Shown one piece after another: positions 13,737-20,164 of a DNA stretch of 20,164 nt (position 1 is its first letter; the number at the start of each line of letters is the position of its first letter). A program made the position numbers and the translations under genes. The notes beneath the pieces were generated by a model that saw only the letters and a list, made by a program, of their open reading frames with translations, made no database searches and had not been told where the DNA came from. The stretch spans positions 1 to 20,164 of the forward strand of contig JADZBJ010000197.1 of the NCBI GenBank assembly GCA_020852155.1. Direction: 5' to 3'. The stretch comes from Saprospiraceae bacterium. Lineage in GTDB: Bacteria; Bacteroidota; Bacteroidia; Chitinophagales; Saprospiraceae.

Positions 13737-14957
13737 TTAGTGTGCTGACCATTCGATTTTAGTCAGGTCAACGCCATCCTGGTACATTTCCCAGATTGGC
13801 GATAATTCGCGCATGTGATTAACGCCGTTACGCACCAGTTCGATGGCGCTGTTCACTTCTTCCTCGGTGGTCAAACGACCGAGAGAGAAACGGATGCTGG
13901 AGTGCGCCAGATCATCACCGAGGCCCATGCCAACCAGTACATAAGATGGTTCGAGCGAAGCAGACGTGCAGGCAGAACCGGAGGAGACGGCAATGTTCTG
14001 ATTGAATGTCATCATCAGGCCTTCGCCTTCAACGTGCTTGAACGATATATTGCTGACATGCGGCATGCGGCTGTTCACATTGCCATTGACTTTGGTTTCT
14101 TCGAGTTTGACGAGTTCCTGCTCCAGGTGATCGCGCAATTTGCTGATACGCGCTGCGTCCTGATCCATTTCCAGGCGTGCAATTTCGGCGGCTTTGCCAA
14201 AACCTACGATACCGGGTACGTTCAGTGTGCCACTGCGCATGCCGCGTTCGTGACCGCCACCGTCCATTTGGGCAGTGACTTTCACCCTTGGGTTTTTGCG
14301 GCTCACGTACAAAGCGCCAACGCCTTTGGGGCCGTACATCTTGTGCGCCGTGAAGGACAACAGGTGAACACCGATCTCGCGAGGGTGTGTTTTGATCTTT
14401 CCGACAGCCTGAGTAGCGTCTGAATGGAACAAAACGCCGTGTTTTTCGCAGATTTGAGCGATTTCGCGCATTGGCTGAATAACGCCCGTTTCATTGTTGG
14501 CCCACATGACACTCACCAGAATGGTGGTTGGCTTGATGGCGGCTTCCAAATCTGCGAGGCTGATGAGGCCATCTTCGCCTACTTTCAGGTAGGTTACCTC
14601 TGCACCTGATTTTTCGAGGTGTTTGCAGGTGTCGAGGATTGCCTTGTGCTCTGTTTCAACGGTAATAATGTGGTTTCCTTTACGGGAATACATTTCAAAG
14701 ACGCCTTTCAAAGCCAGGTTGTTGGCTTCGGTAGCGCCGGATGTGAAGATGATTTCCTTGTCTTCTACATTCAACAATTGAGCAATCTGCTCACGTGCAT
14801 AGTCCACGGCATCTTCGGCTTCCCAGCCAAATTGGTGGCTTCTGCTGGCTGCATTGCCATGCTTTTCGTAGAAATACGGGATCATGGCATCCACTACACG
14901 CGGATCGCAGGGCGTAGTGGCATTATTATCAAGGTATATGAGGCGGCGTTGCTGCAT
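13737..14957 (-). CDS. iscS: IscS cysteine desulfurase
   Basis: The 406-residue PLP enzyme converts cysteine to alanine and delivers persulfide sulfur to IscU. It is a group I (IscS/NifS) desulfurase. PLP is bound by Lys206 in SFTAHKMYGPKG, with His104 (TEHKAILD) stacking on the cofactor. The sulfur-carrying Cys330 lies in the long mobile loop SSGSACTSAS. The C-terminus, SPIWEMYQDGVDLTKIEW, is nearly the same as that of proteobacterial IscS and forms the IscU contact. The start ATG at 14957 is only about 18-25 bases after the predicted transcription start. It is the first gene of the isc operon, and no IscR gene precedes it in this window. Confidence 0.97.
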   Translation of the reverse strand: MQQRRLIYLDNNATTPCDPRVVDAMIPYFYEKHGNAASRSHQFGWEAEDAVDYAREQIAQLLNVEDKEIIFTSGATEANNLALKGVFEMYSRKGNHIITVETEHKAILDTCKHLEKSGAEVTYLKVGEDGLISLADLEAAIKPTTILVSVMWANNETGVIQPMREIAQICEKHGVLFHSDATQAVGKIKTHPREIGVHLLSFTAHKMYGPKGVGALYVSRKNPRVKVTAQMDGGGHERGMRSGTLNVPGIVGFGKAAEIARLEMDQDAARISKLRDHLEQELVKLEETKVNGNVNSRMPHVSNISFKHVEGEGLMMTFNQNIAVSSGSACTSASLEPSYVLVGMGLGDDLAHSSIRFSLGRLTTEEEVNSAIELVRNGVNHMRELSPIWEMYQDGVDLTKIEWSAH

Positions 14958-14981
14958 AATTGTTATTTAGATTTAATCGTG

Positions 14982-14989
14982 CAAAGGTA
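14982..14989 (-). promoter_or_regulatory. Putative -7 promoter element of the isc operon
   Basis: The minus strand carries TACCTTTG, an exact TAnnTTTG match, 25 bp before the iscS ATG. No clean TTG is found 19-21 bases further upstream, so the -33 element is weak. No IscR-like site was recognised. Confidence 0.45.
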
Positions 14990-15086
14990 AACAGGCTATG
15001 TTTAAAAAAGTTGATCTCAAGCAGGCAAAAAGTTTCACAGCGCAACATGAATCTGATAATTCTGACGCTCGGCGAAAAATTTCAGG

Positions 15087-15102
15087 GTTTCATCGATGAA
15101 AC
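15087..15102. promoter_or_regulatory. Perfect 16-bp palindrome, possible operator
   Basis: GTTTCATCGATGAAAC reads the same on both strands and lies in the middle of the divergent iscS / outer-membrane protein gap, about 100 bp upstream of the iscS promoter element and 245 bp before the other start. Dyads of this size are typical of dimeric repressor sites. No regulator gene is nearby. Confidence 0.35.
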
Positions 15103-15348
15103 AGGGCTTTTAAAAGGATTGCTGCGGTCAAACTGTAACTCAAGTGTCTCTGAAATAGTCTATTCGCACAAACCAGCCATGGGAAAGTTGTTCATCGGTC
15201 AAAATTTACCTTTCATATATCAGTAACTGGCTTTGGCAGGTTTTATGTTTTACATAGTTCCTGTTTATACAAATCTTTGTCGCACCACTGCAACTACATC
15301 ATACCATTGAAAGCGAAACTGCGTGTCTTGACTAATTAATTCAACATC

Positions 15349-17790
15349 ATGAAAATCCACTCTATTACTCCTCTCCTGATTCTCCTTTTTGCTACTAACT
15401 TTCTGTTTGGGCAAAGCATTTCTGGCAAAGTTGTCGAGTCTTCCGGTACTCCGGCCGGTTTTGCGACGGTTACCCTGCACCAGGCGAAGGATTCTTCGCT
15501 GGTCAAAGGCGCAGTAACCGGCGAAGACGGCGCTTTCGAAATTCAACAGGTCAAACCCGGACAGTATTTTGTAAAAGTAAGCCTCATTGGTTCCGGTGAA
15601 TTATCCATCCCTGTTTTTGAAGTTGGCGAAAATAACAAATCGCTCGAAACACTGCAATTACCGGCTGCATCCAAAGAACTGGCGCAGGTCACCATCGTCA
15701 GCCGCCGCCCGCCTGTTGAGGTAAAAGCCGACAAAACGGTGTTGAATGTTGAGGGTACAGTAAACTCTACCGGTCTTAACGCACTGGAATTGTTGCGCAA
15801 AGCGCCCGGTGTAACCGTTGACAACAATGATAATGTCAATGTAAAAGGCAAAAGCGGCGTATTGATTATGATTGACGGTCGCCTGACGCCATTGGATGGA
15901 AAAGATATGGCCGCGCTGTTGAAAAGCACCCAGGCCGCTGATATTGCCAATATTGAAATCATTTCAAACCCTTCGGCCAAGTACGACGCCGCAGGTAATG
16001 CAGGCATCATCAACATTCGATTGAAGAAAAACAAGGCTTTTGGTACCAATGGAAATGCAGGAGTCGAATTCATTTATGGTGAATCTGCCAAAGCCGGCAT
16101 GAACCTCAGCCTGAATAATCGCGGAAAAGCCTACAACGTATTCGGCTCGTACAATAACCACTACGGCGATTGGTACAACACCAATGATCTGTATCGCGAA
16201 CAAAGCGGTTTCCTGTTTGACCAAAAATCCATACAAATCGGCTCAAGCCGCTGGAACAGCGCTCGCGTCGGCGCCGACTGGTTTATTAATTCGAAGCATA
16301 CCGTAGGCGTGCTGTTGAATGGCAGTTATAACGATGGCGGCTGGAACGCCAATAGCAGTGCATCCATCAGTAACCTGACGACCCGTGAAAAAGTAGATTC
16401 ATTACTGGTTGCTCAAAATACAGAAGACCCTACACGCAAAAACATCAATGCCAACCTGAACTACCGTTTTCAGGACACCAGCGGCAACAGCCTGAATATT
16501 GACCTCGATTATGGCGTATTTCGCAATTCAAGCAGAACCTACCAGCCCAATTACTACAAATCGCCAGATAATGCAGAGGTGTTCAGTCAAGCGATCGTAC
16601 GTATGTACGTGCCAACAGACGTTGATATTATGACTGCTAAAATAGACTATGAACGTCGCCTGCTGGGTGGCGTTTTCGGGACGGGTATTAAAATTGCCAA
16701 TGTAGAGACAGACAATGTTTTTGAACAGTCCATTGTAATGGGCGATCGCGATTCGCTTGACCGGAATGCCAGTAACGCCTTTGTTTATAAAGAACGTACC
16801 TCCGCGGCCTATGTTAACTACAACCGCATGTTTGGCAAAAAACTCAATGTACAAACTGGATTGCGACTTGAAAACACGGATTATATGGGCGATTTGACGG
16901 CATATAATCCGGCCAATGCCAAGCCTAAAGTGGAAAATAACTACACTAAATTATTCCCAAGCGCTGCGGTAACTTACACATTTACAGACAAAATCGGCTT
17001 GAATACAACGTATAGCCGTCGTATTGACCGCCCGAGTTATCAAAACCTGAATCCGTTTGTCAACCGACTGGATGAGTTGACTTACGAGCAAGGCAATGCA
17101 TTCCTCAGACCTCAATTCACCAATAGTTTTGAAATATCACCTACTTACGGTGGCTATCCTGTCATTACTTTCGGTTACAGCAAAACCAAGGATGTATTTA
17201 CTCAGGTTATTTTCAAGAGTACAACAGATACTTTGGCGACCTATATCACCAACGAAAACCTGGCAGACCAGCGCAACATGACCCTCACATTAAATGCGCC
17301 TACGCCTATTACCAAGTGGTGGGATGGCTTTGTCAGCTTGACCGGTATGCACAGCAAGTTTTCGGCTCAATTCGAAAATGCGTTCAACATTGACGAGGTA
17401 TCGTTTTATTCCATGAGCTTTTACGGTGAGCAGAATATCAAATTACCCATGGGCTTTGGTATGCAACTGTCTGGTTGGTACAACAGCCCGGCCTATTGGG
17501 GAACACTGCGCACACATGCCCAAGGTGCGCTTGATCTTGGTTTTCAGAAAAAAATATGGGATGATAAAGGCGAAGTCAGGCTTCGTTTCGGCGATATCCT
17601 GAGAACTGCCGGCTGGAGCGGTGAAAATACGTTTACTCCGGGCCTCCGCATGGTGGCCAAAGGCACCTGGGAGTCCAATACCGTGACGCTCAATTTCTCA
17701 TACCGCTTTGGTAGCAGCGACGTAAAATCAGCCCGTCAGCGCAAAACGGGTCTTGAAGATGAAAAAAATCGTGTGAAATCAGGTAAATAG
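15349..17790 (+). CDS. Outer-membrane beta-barrel protein, TonB-receptor-like (OMP_b-brl_3 family)
   Basis: The product is 813 residues. A signal peptide (MKIHSITPLLILLFATNFLFG, cut before QSISG) precedes a carboxypeptidase-regulatory-like beta-sandwich at about 23-95 (ISGKVVESSGTPAGFATVTL, DGAFEIQQVKPGQYFVKV). A plug-like region follows at about 105-230: DKTVLNVEG, LELLRKAPGV, VLIMIDGRLTPLDG, IEIISNPSAKYDAAGNAGIINI. The rest is a long beta-barrel with alternating aromatic strands. It ends in a basic tail common to this family (SDVKSARQRKTGLE) rather than an aromatic last residue. Members are outer-membrane proteins resembling TonB-dependent receptors and may import a nutrient; no SusD partner is adjacent, and the substrate is unknown. 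It is a single-gene unit closed by a strong terminator. Confidence 0.92.
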   Translation: MKIHSITPLLILLFATNFLFGQSISGKVVESSGTPAGFATVTLHQAKDSSLVKGAVTGEDGAFEIQQVKPGQYFVKVSLIGSGELSIPVFEVGENNKSLETLQLPAASKELAQVTIVSRRPPVEVKADKTVLNVEGTVNSTGLNALELLRKAPGVTVDNNDNVNVKGKSGVLIMIDGRLTPLDGKDMAALLKSTQAADIANIEIISNPSAKYDAAGNAGIINIRLKKNKAFGTNGNAGVEFIYGESAKAGMNLSLNNRGKAYNVFGSYNNHYGDWYNTNDLYREQSGFLFDQKSIQIGSSRWNSARVGADWFINSKHTVGVLLNGSYNDGGWNANSSASISNLTTREKVDSLLVAQNTEDPTRKNINANLNYRFQDTSGNSLNIDLDYGVFRNSSRTYQPNYYKSPDNAEVFSQAIVRMYVPTDVDIMTAKIDYERRLLGGVFGTGIKIANVETDNVFEQSIVMGDRDSLDRNASNAFVYKERTSAAYVNYNRMFGKKLNVQTGLRLENTDYMGDLTAYNPANAKPKVENNYTKLFPSAAVTYTFTDKIGLNTTYSRRIDRPSYQNLNPFVNRLDELTYEQGNAFLRPQFTNSFEISPTYGGYPVITFGYSKTKDVFTQVIFKSTTDTLATYITNENLADQRNMTLTLNAPTPITKWWDGFVSLTGMHSKFSAQFENAFNIDEVSFYSMSFYGEQNIKLPMGFGMQLSGWYNSPAYWGTLRTHAQGALDLGFQKKIWDDKGEVRLRFGDILRTAGWSGENTFTPGLRMVAKGTWESNTVTLNFSYRFGSSDVKSARQRKTGLEDEKNRVKSGK

Positions 17791-17865
17791 GTAACCGGAC
17801 GGCGATGCCCCATACCGCCGACCTGCTACATATAATAAAGTTTGATTTGGTTTATCGGAGAACTG

Positions 17866-17897
17866 GCCCCGCAGCTGAAAAGTGGCGGGGCTTTTTT
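17866..17897 (+). terminator. Intrinsic terminator after the outer-membrane protein gene
   Basis: GCCCCGC (17866-17872) and GCGGGGC (17885-17891) form a perfect 7-bp GC stem with a 12-base loop, followed by six T. It lies 75 bp beyond the stop codon. Confidence 0.9.
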
Positions 17898-17971
17898 ATG
17901 GTATGCCACAATTTTGAAAGATTGAGTAAAATCACTGTTCAGCAATCAGGCAGCGTTCTACTTGACTTTGT

Positions 17972-17979
17972 TATCTTTG
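17972..17979 (+). promoter_or_regulatory. Putative -7 promoter element of the TPR protein gene
   Basis: TATCTTTG is an exact TAnnTTTG match between the upstream terminator and the ATG at 18083. A matching TTG at the usual -33 distance is not clear. It would leave a leader of about 95 bases containing the dyad at 18001-18019. Confidence 0.45.
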
Positions 17980-18000
17980 TGGCAGATTAAGTACCCAACA

Positions 18001-18019
18001 TTAACCAACTGTTGGCTAA
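18001..18019. promoter_or_regulatory. Imperfect 19-bp dyad in the TPR gene leader
   Basis: TTAACCAACTGTTGGCTAA has arms TTA-CCAAC and GTTGG-TAA around a central T, with one mismatched pair. It lies about 21 bp after the -7 element, in the predicted leader. It could be an operator or a small hairpin. Confidence 0.3.
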
Positions 18020-18082
18020 CCAATTCAACAAACACCCGTTATCAGGGTTATCTTTCAATTAAAACAACTTTTGTCGAAGACA

Positions 18083-19408
18083 ATGAAAAAAGTCCTTTCT
18101 GCCCTGTTGGGCGTTTTGTTTTTGATGAGCAATATCGCTCACGCACAGAAAGACGGCGTTGACCTGGCCAAACAAGCCGGCAAAGCGCTGATTTCTTTTA
18201 ACATGGACCAGGTTGGCAGCAAAGCCAAACTTGACGAGGCCATCACCAAAATTGACGAAGCGTTCAAAACGCCGGAAGCACAGGCTTCTGCTTATGCCCT
18301 GAATATTCGCGGCGACATTTACCTCAAGCGAATTGAAAAGGATATGGCGCTGCGTCAAATCAATCCCAAAGCGCCACTGACCGGCGATAATGACGCGTTC
18401 GTTGCTTTTGATGCTTATCAAAAAGCAATGAACATTCCTGAAGTGAAGAAAAGCGACAAAAAAGACGCCATCAAAGGCATCAAAGCCGTACAGCCTTATC
18501 TGATCAACGCAGGCGCCGCCAAGTATGAAACCGGCGAGTTTGGTAAGGCATTCTCCTCTTTTGAAGCGTCATTGCAAGCACAGGACATCCTGAAAGCCGC
18601 AGGCGAAGATGGCGTCCTCAAAGAAGAAGAAAAATACAACGAGCAAATTCTGTTCACGGGCATCGCTGCTCAATTGGCCAAAAAGCCAGCCGAAACAGCG
18701 AAATACTACGAAATGCTGTATGCCAAAGGCAATGCGCCAGCCAATGTTTACGAAGGCTTGTACAATGCCAAAGCAGAAATGAAAGACCCAGACGCCAAAA
18801 AGTACCTCACAGAAGGTCGCGCCAAGTACCCGGATGATTCAGGCTTGCTCTTTGCAGAAATCAATGCCTATCTGAAAGAAGGCAAACTGGCCGAACTGAC
18901 TGGCCGTTTGAAAGAAGCCATCAAAAAAGAGCCAAACAATGTTGGCCTTTATACAACCCTCGGCAACGTCTATGACAACCTCTATCAGATGGCTGTAAAA
19001 GACAAAAAGACCGAGCAAGTGGATGAATACTTCGAACTGGCTCGTGTGCAATACGAAAGTGCACTGCAAAAGGACCCTAAAAACGTAGATGCCAACTACG
19101 CCATGGGTGCGCTCTACTACAATAAAGCAGCTACCAAAGTTCAGGAGTTGAATGCCATGCCGGAAGATTTCTCTGCAGCAGGCATCAAAAAATTCGATGC
19201 CAAGAAGAAAGAACTGATGGATACTTTTGACCAGGCTCTCCCCTTCTTCCAGAAAGCAGAAAGCGCTGATGCCAATGATGTTAACACGCTGATCGCTTTG
19301 AACGAAATCTACGCTCGCAAAGAAGACGAGTTATCACTCGAATTCAAAAAGCGCCTCGAAGTGGTGAAAGGCGGCGGCAAAAACGCCAACTCTTATTTCA
19401 AACAGTAA
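18083..19408 (+). CDS. Secreted tetratricopeptide-repeat protein
   Basis: The ATG at 18083 gives 441 residues beginning MKKVLSALLGVLFLMSNIAHAQ, a standard signal peptide cut after HAQ or AHA. A longer reading from a TTG at 18071 adds only MSKT and is less likely. The mature protein is almost all helical and Lys/Ala/Glu-rich, with TPR-like helix pairs. These include ASAYALNIRGDIYLKR near 75, INAGAAKYETGEFGKAFSSFEASL, VGLYTTLGNVYDNLYQMA, and VDANYAMGALYYNKAATKVQEL near 340. TPR proteins of this kind act as periplasmic or outer-membrane assembly scaffolds; no enzymatic motif is seen. It is a single-gene unit with its own promoter element and a very strong terminator, which suggests high expression. 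Partners are unknown. Confidence 0.88.
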   Translation: MKKVLSALLGVLFLMSNIAHAQKDGVDLAKQAGKALISFNMDQVGSKAKLDEAITKIDEAFKTPEAQASAYALNIRGDIYLKRIEKDMALRQINPKAPLTGDNDAFVAFDAYQKAMNIPEVKKSDKKDAIKGIKAVQPYLINAGAAKYETGEFGKAFSSFEASLQAQDILKAAGEDGVLKEEEKYNEQILFTGIAAQLAKKPAETAKYYEMLYAKGNAPANVYEGLYNAKAEMKDPDAKKYLTEGRAKYPDDSGLLFAEINAYLKEGKLAELTGRLKEAIKKEPNNVGLYTTLGNVYDNLYQMAVKDKKTEQVDEYFELARVQYESALQKDPKNVDANYAMGALYYNKAATKVQELNAMPEDFSAAGIKKFDAKKKELMDTFDQALPFFQKAESADANDVNTLIALNEIYARKEDELSLEFKKRLEVVKGGGKNANSYFKQ

Positions 19409-19421
19409 TCTGTTTCTAATT

Positions 19422-19470
19422 TGACAAAAAAAAGTCCTGTGCGAACATCGCACAGGACTTTTTTTTGTCA
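19422..19470. terminator. Bidirectional intrinsic terminator between convergent genes
   Basis: Two perfect 22-base arms (19422-19443 and 19449-19470) surround a 5-base loop. Each arm has a 10-bp GC-richer stem, GTCCTGTGCG, flanked by eight A on the left and eight T on the right, so it functions on both strands. It ends the TPR gene (stop 13 bp upstream) and the minus-strand gene at 19494. Confidence 0.96.
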
Positions 19471-19493
19471 GTTCTGAAAATTTAAACAACCTC

Positions 19494-20081
19494 TCAGGGT
19501 TGCAAAGGCAAAATCCTGCCATCAACCAAAGCGTTAATCATTGCACAGACAAATGGCGGTTTGTGCTTTTGCCAAAACAAATCATTGAAATGCTCGCCAT
19601 AGTTTAAATATTGCCAAAGGCGCGCTGCATCCATTTCCTCAATCAAATGCTGGCGAACATTAGCCAATACAATCCATCCGCCTTCGCTGTTCACCTCTTC
19701 GGCCCACTCGGCATAATAATCGTCATCCATGGATGTGTGGAAATTCAATACGTTTTCACAAAAGAAGGCAAAACGGTAAATGCCTTTTTCCATCAAGGGT
19801 TCGGCGACATGTCGTTTCAGGTACATGATGTCATTATGCAGCGCATCATTCCATTCGCCAATTAACTCCACCAGGGCAAATCCTTCGTCGTAGTCAACCC
19901 AGAGCAACTTGCCATATAGCGTAGTAGAGCCAAACGAATCCCATTGCGGGTGTATGTAAAAATTATACAGCCGATGCGTGAATGACACTTCGCTGTTTTC
20001 ATAACCATAAAATGGCGAATCAGGATCTTCAGAGGCGATATAGTCGTCGCGCCACTTGAAATGAGGTTCAATATCGTGCAT
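19494..20081 (-). CDS. Conserved-looking cytoplasmic protein of unknown function
   Basis: The 195-residue product has no signal peptide or membrane segment and is acidic, with many Trp, Tyr and His residues. I do not recognise a family. It opens MHDIEPHFKWRDDYIASEDP. Segments such as YNFYIHPQWDSFGSTTLYGKLLWVDYDEGFALVELIGEW look like a mixed alpha/beta fold. LARLW-type helices near the C-terminus (RLWQYLNYGEHFNDLFW) follow. No catalytic signature is evident. The codon pattern is good and the frame is closed by a bidirectional terminator, so it is probably a real gene. Its ATG lies 2 bp from a G-rich direct repeat, which would form most of its leader or promoter. Confidence 0.78.
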   Translation of the reverse strand: MHDIEPHFKWRDDYIASEDPDSPFYGYENSEVSFTHRLYNFYIHPQWDSFGSTTLYGKLLWVDYDEGFALVELIGEWNDALHNDIMYLKRHVAEPLMEKGIYRFAFFCENVLNFHTSMDDDYYAEWAEEVNSEGGWIVLANVRQHLIEEMDAARLWQYLNYGEHFNDLFWQKHKPPFVCAMINALVDGRILPLQP

Positions 20082-20083
20082 AA

Positions 20084-20164
20084 TTGACCAGGATTTGGGG
20101 GAATTTGGGGATTTTAGGATTGTTTTTTTGTCTTGACCAGGATTTGGGGGGATTATGGGATTTG
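20084..20164. repeat. G-rich direct repeat at the right edge
   Basis: TTGACCAGGATTTGGGGG occurs at 20084-20101 and again at 20133-20150 (period 49). Each copy is followed by more G-runs separated by ATT-rich spacers (GGGG and TAGG after the first, GGGATTATGGG after the second). The plus strand could form G-quadruplexes. The element continues past the window edge, so its full size is unknown. It looks like a dispersed intergenic repeat. Confidence 0.75.

Larger units (their letters stand above)
14958..15348. other. Intergenic region between divergent iscS and outer-membrane protein genes
   Basis: These 391 bp hold the iscS promoter element near the left end and the promoter of the outer-membrane protein gene at the right. 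AATCTTTG, about 80 bp before the ATG at 15349, is one mismatch from the -7 consensus. A perfect 16-bp palindrome lies at 15087-15102. A 59-codon open frame from 15046 has no recognisable features and is not called as a gene. Nothing else structured is seen. Confidence 0.6.

Noticed and set aside
15046..15225. 59-codon open frame in the iscS / outer-membrane protein gap
   Set aside because: It has no recognisable domain, no start context and overlaps the palindrome; chance is the simpler explanation.
15349..17790. SusC/SusD-type polysaccharide utilisation locus
   Set aside because: No SusD homologue or glycan-degrading enzyme is adjacent, and the barrel protein looks like the OMP_b-brl_3 type rather than SusC.

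Overview
The window looks like a chromosomal segment of a Bacteroidota member, most likely of the Saprospiria/Chitinophagia branch (inference). The main evidence is a large secreted PKD-repeat protein ending in a type B sorting domain of the type IX secretion system (T9SS), and an 813-residue outer-membrane beta-barrel protein with a carboxypeptidase-regulatory-like N-terminus. Several gene starts are also preceded by matches to the Bacteroidota promoter -7 element TAnnTTTG, with little Shine-Dalgarno signal. Base composition and gene style look uniform, and I see no transposase, integrase, phage gene, tRNA, rRNA or CRISPR array.

Layout. At the left edge (1-715, minus) is the N-terminal third of a C39-peptidase ABC exporter. 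Between it and a phosphoglucose/phosphomannose isomerase (1002-1991, minus) lies a striking block of degenerate TTGAA-type tandem repeats arranged as one large inverted repeat (724-999). Upstream of the isomerase is an SH3-type lipoprotein with a TTG start (2105-3154, minus), divergent from a variant HMG-CoA lyase-like gene (3287-4165, plus). The lyase converges stop-on-stop with a minus-strand housekeeping cluster tsaC-yggS-trmN6 (6129-4160). From 6244 a plus-strand pair encodes the T9SS-exported PKD protein and a translationally coupled polysaccharide deacetylase (to 9443). These converge on a minus-strand class I aminotransferase (9476-10681). Behind it are a zinc-ligand-less class III sirtuin (10837-11526) and an overlapping secreted protein of unknown function (11523-12578).

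From 12745 to 14957 (minus) is a minimal ISC iron-sulfur assembly operon, iscS-iscU-iscA, with a promoter-like element before iscS and an intrinsic terminator after iscA. IscR, HscA, HscB and ferredoxin are not adjacent. A 391-bp intergenic region with a perfect 16-bp palindrome precedes the outer-membrane protein gene (15349-17790, plus). That gene ends in an intrinsic terminator and is followed by a secreted TPR protein (18083-19408, plus). A near-perfect bidirectional terminator separates the TPR gene from a convergent protein of unknown function (19494-20081, minus). The start codon of this last gene abuts a G-rich direct repeat at the right edge.

Most of the window is ordinary core and cell-envelope metabolism. 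I did not find a convincing new multi-gene system. The best candidates for follow-up are the giant repeat hairpin before the exporter, the right-edge G-rich repeat, the sirtuin lacking zinc ligands with its coupled secreted partner, and the reduced ISC operon that keeps a chaperone-recognition motif.
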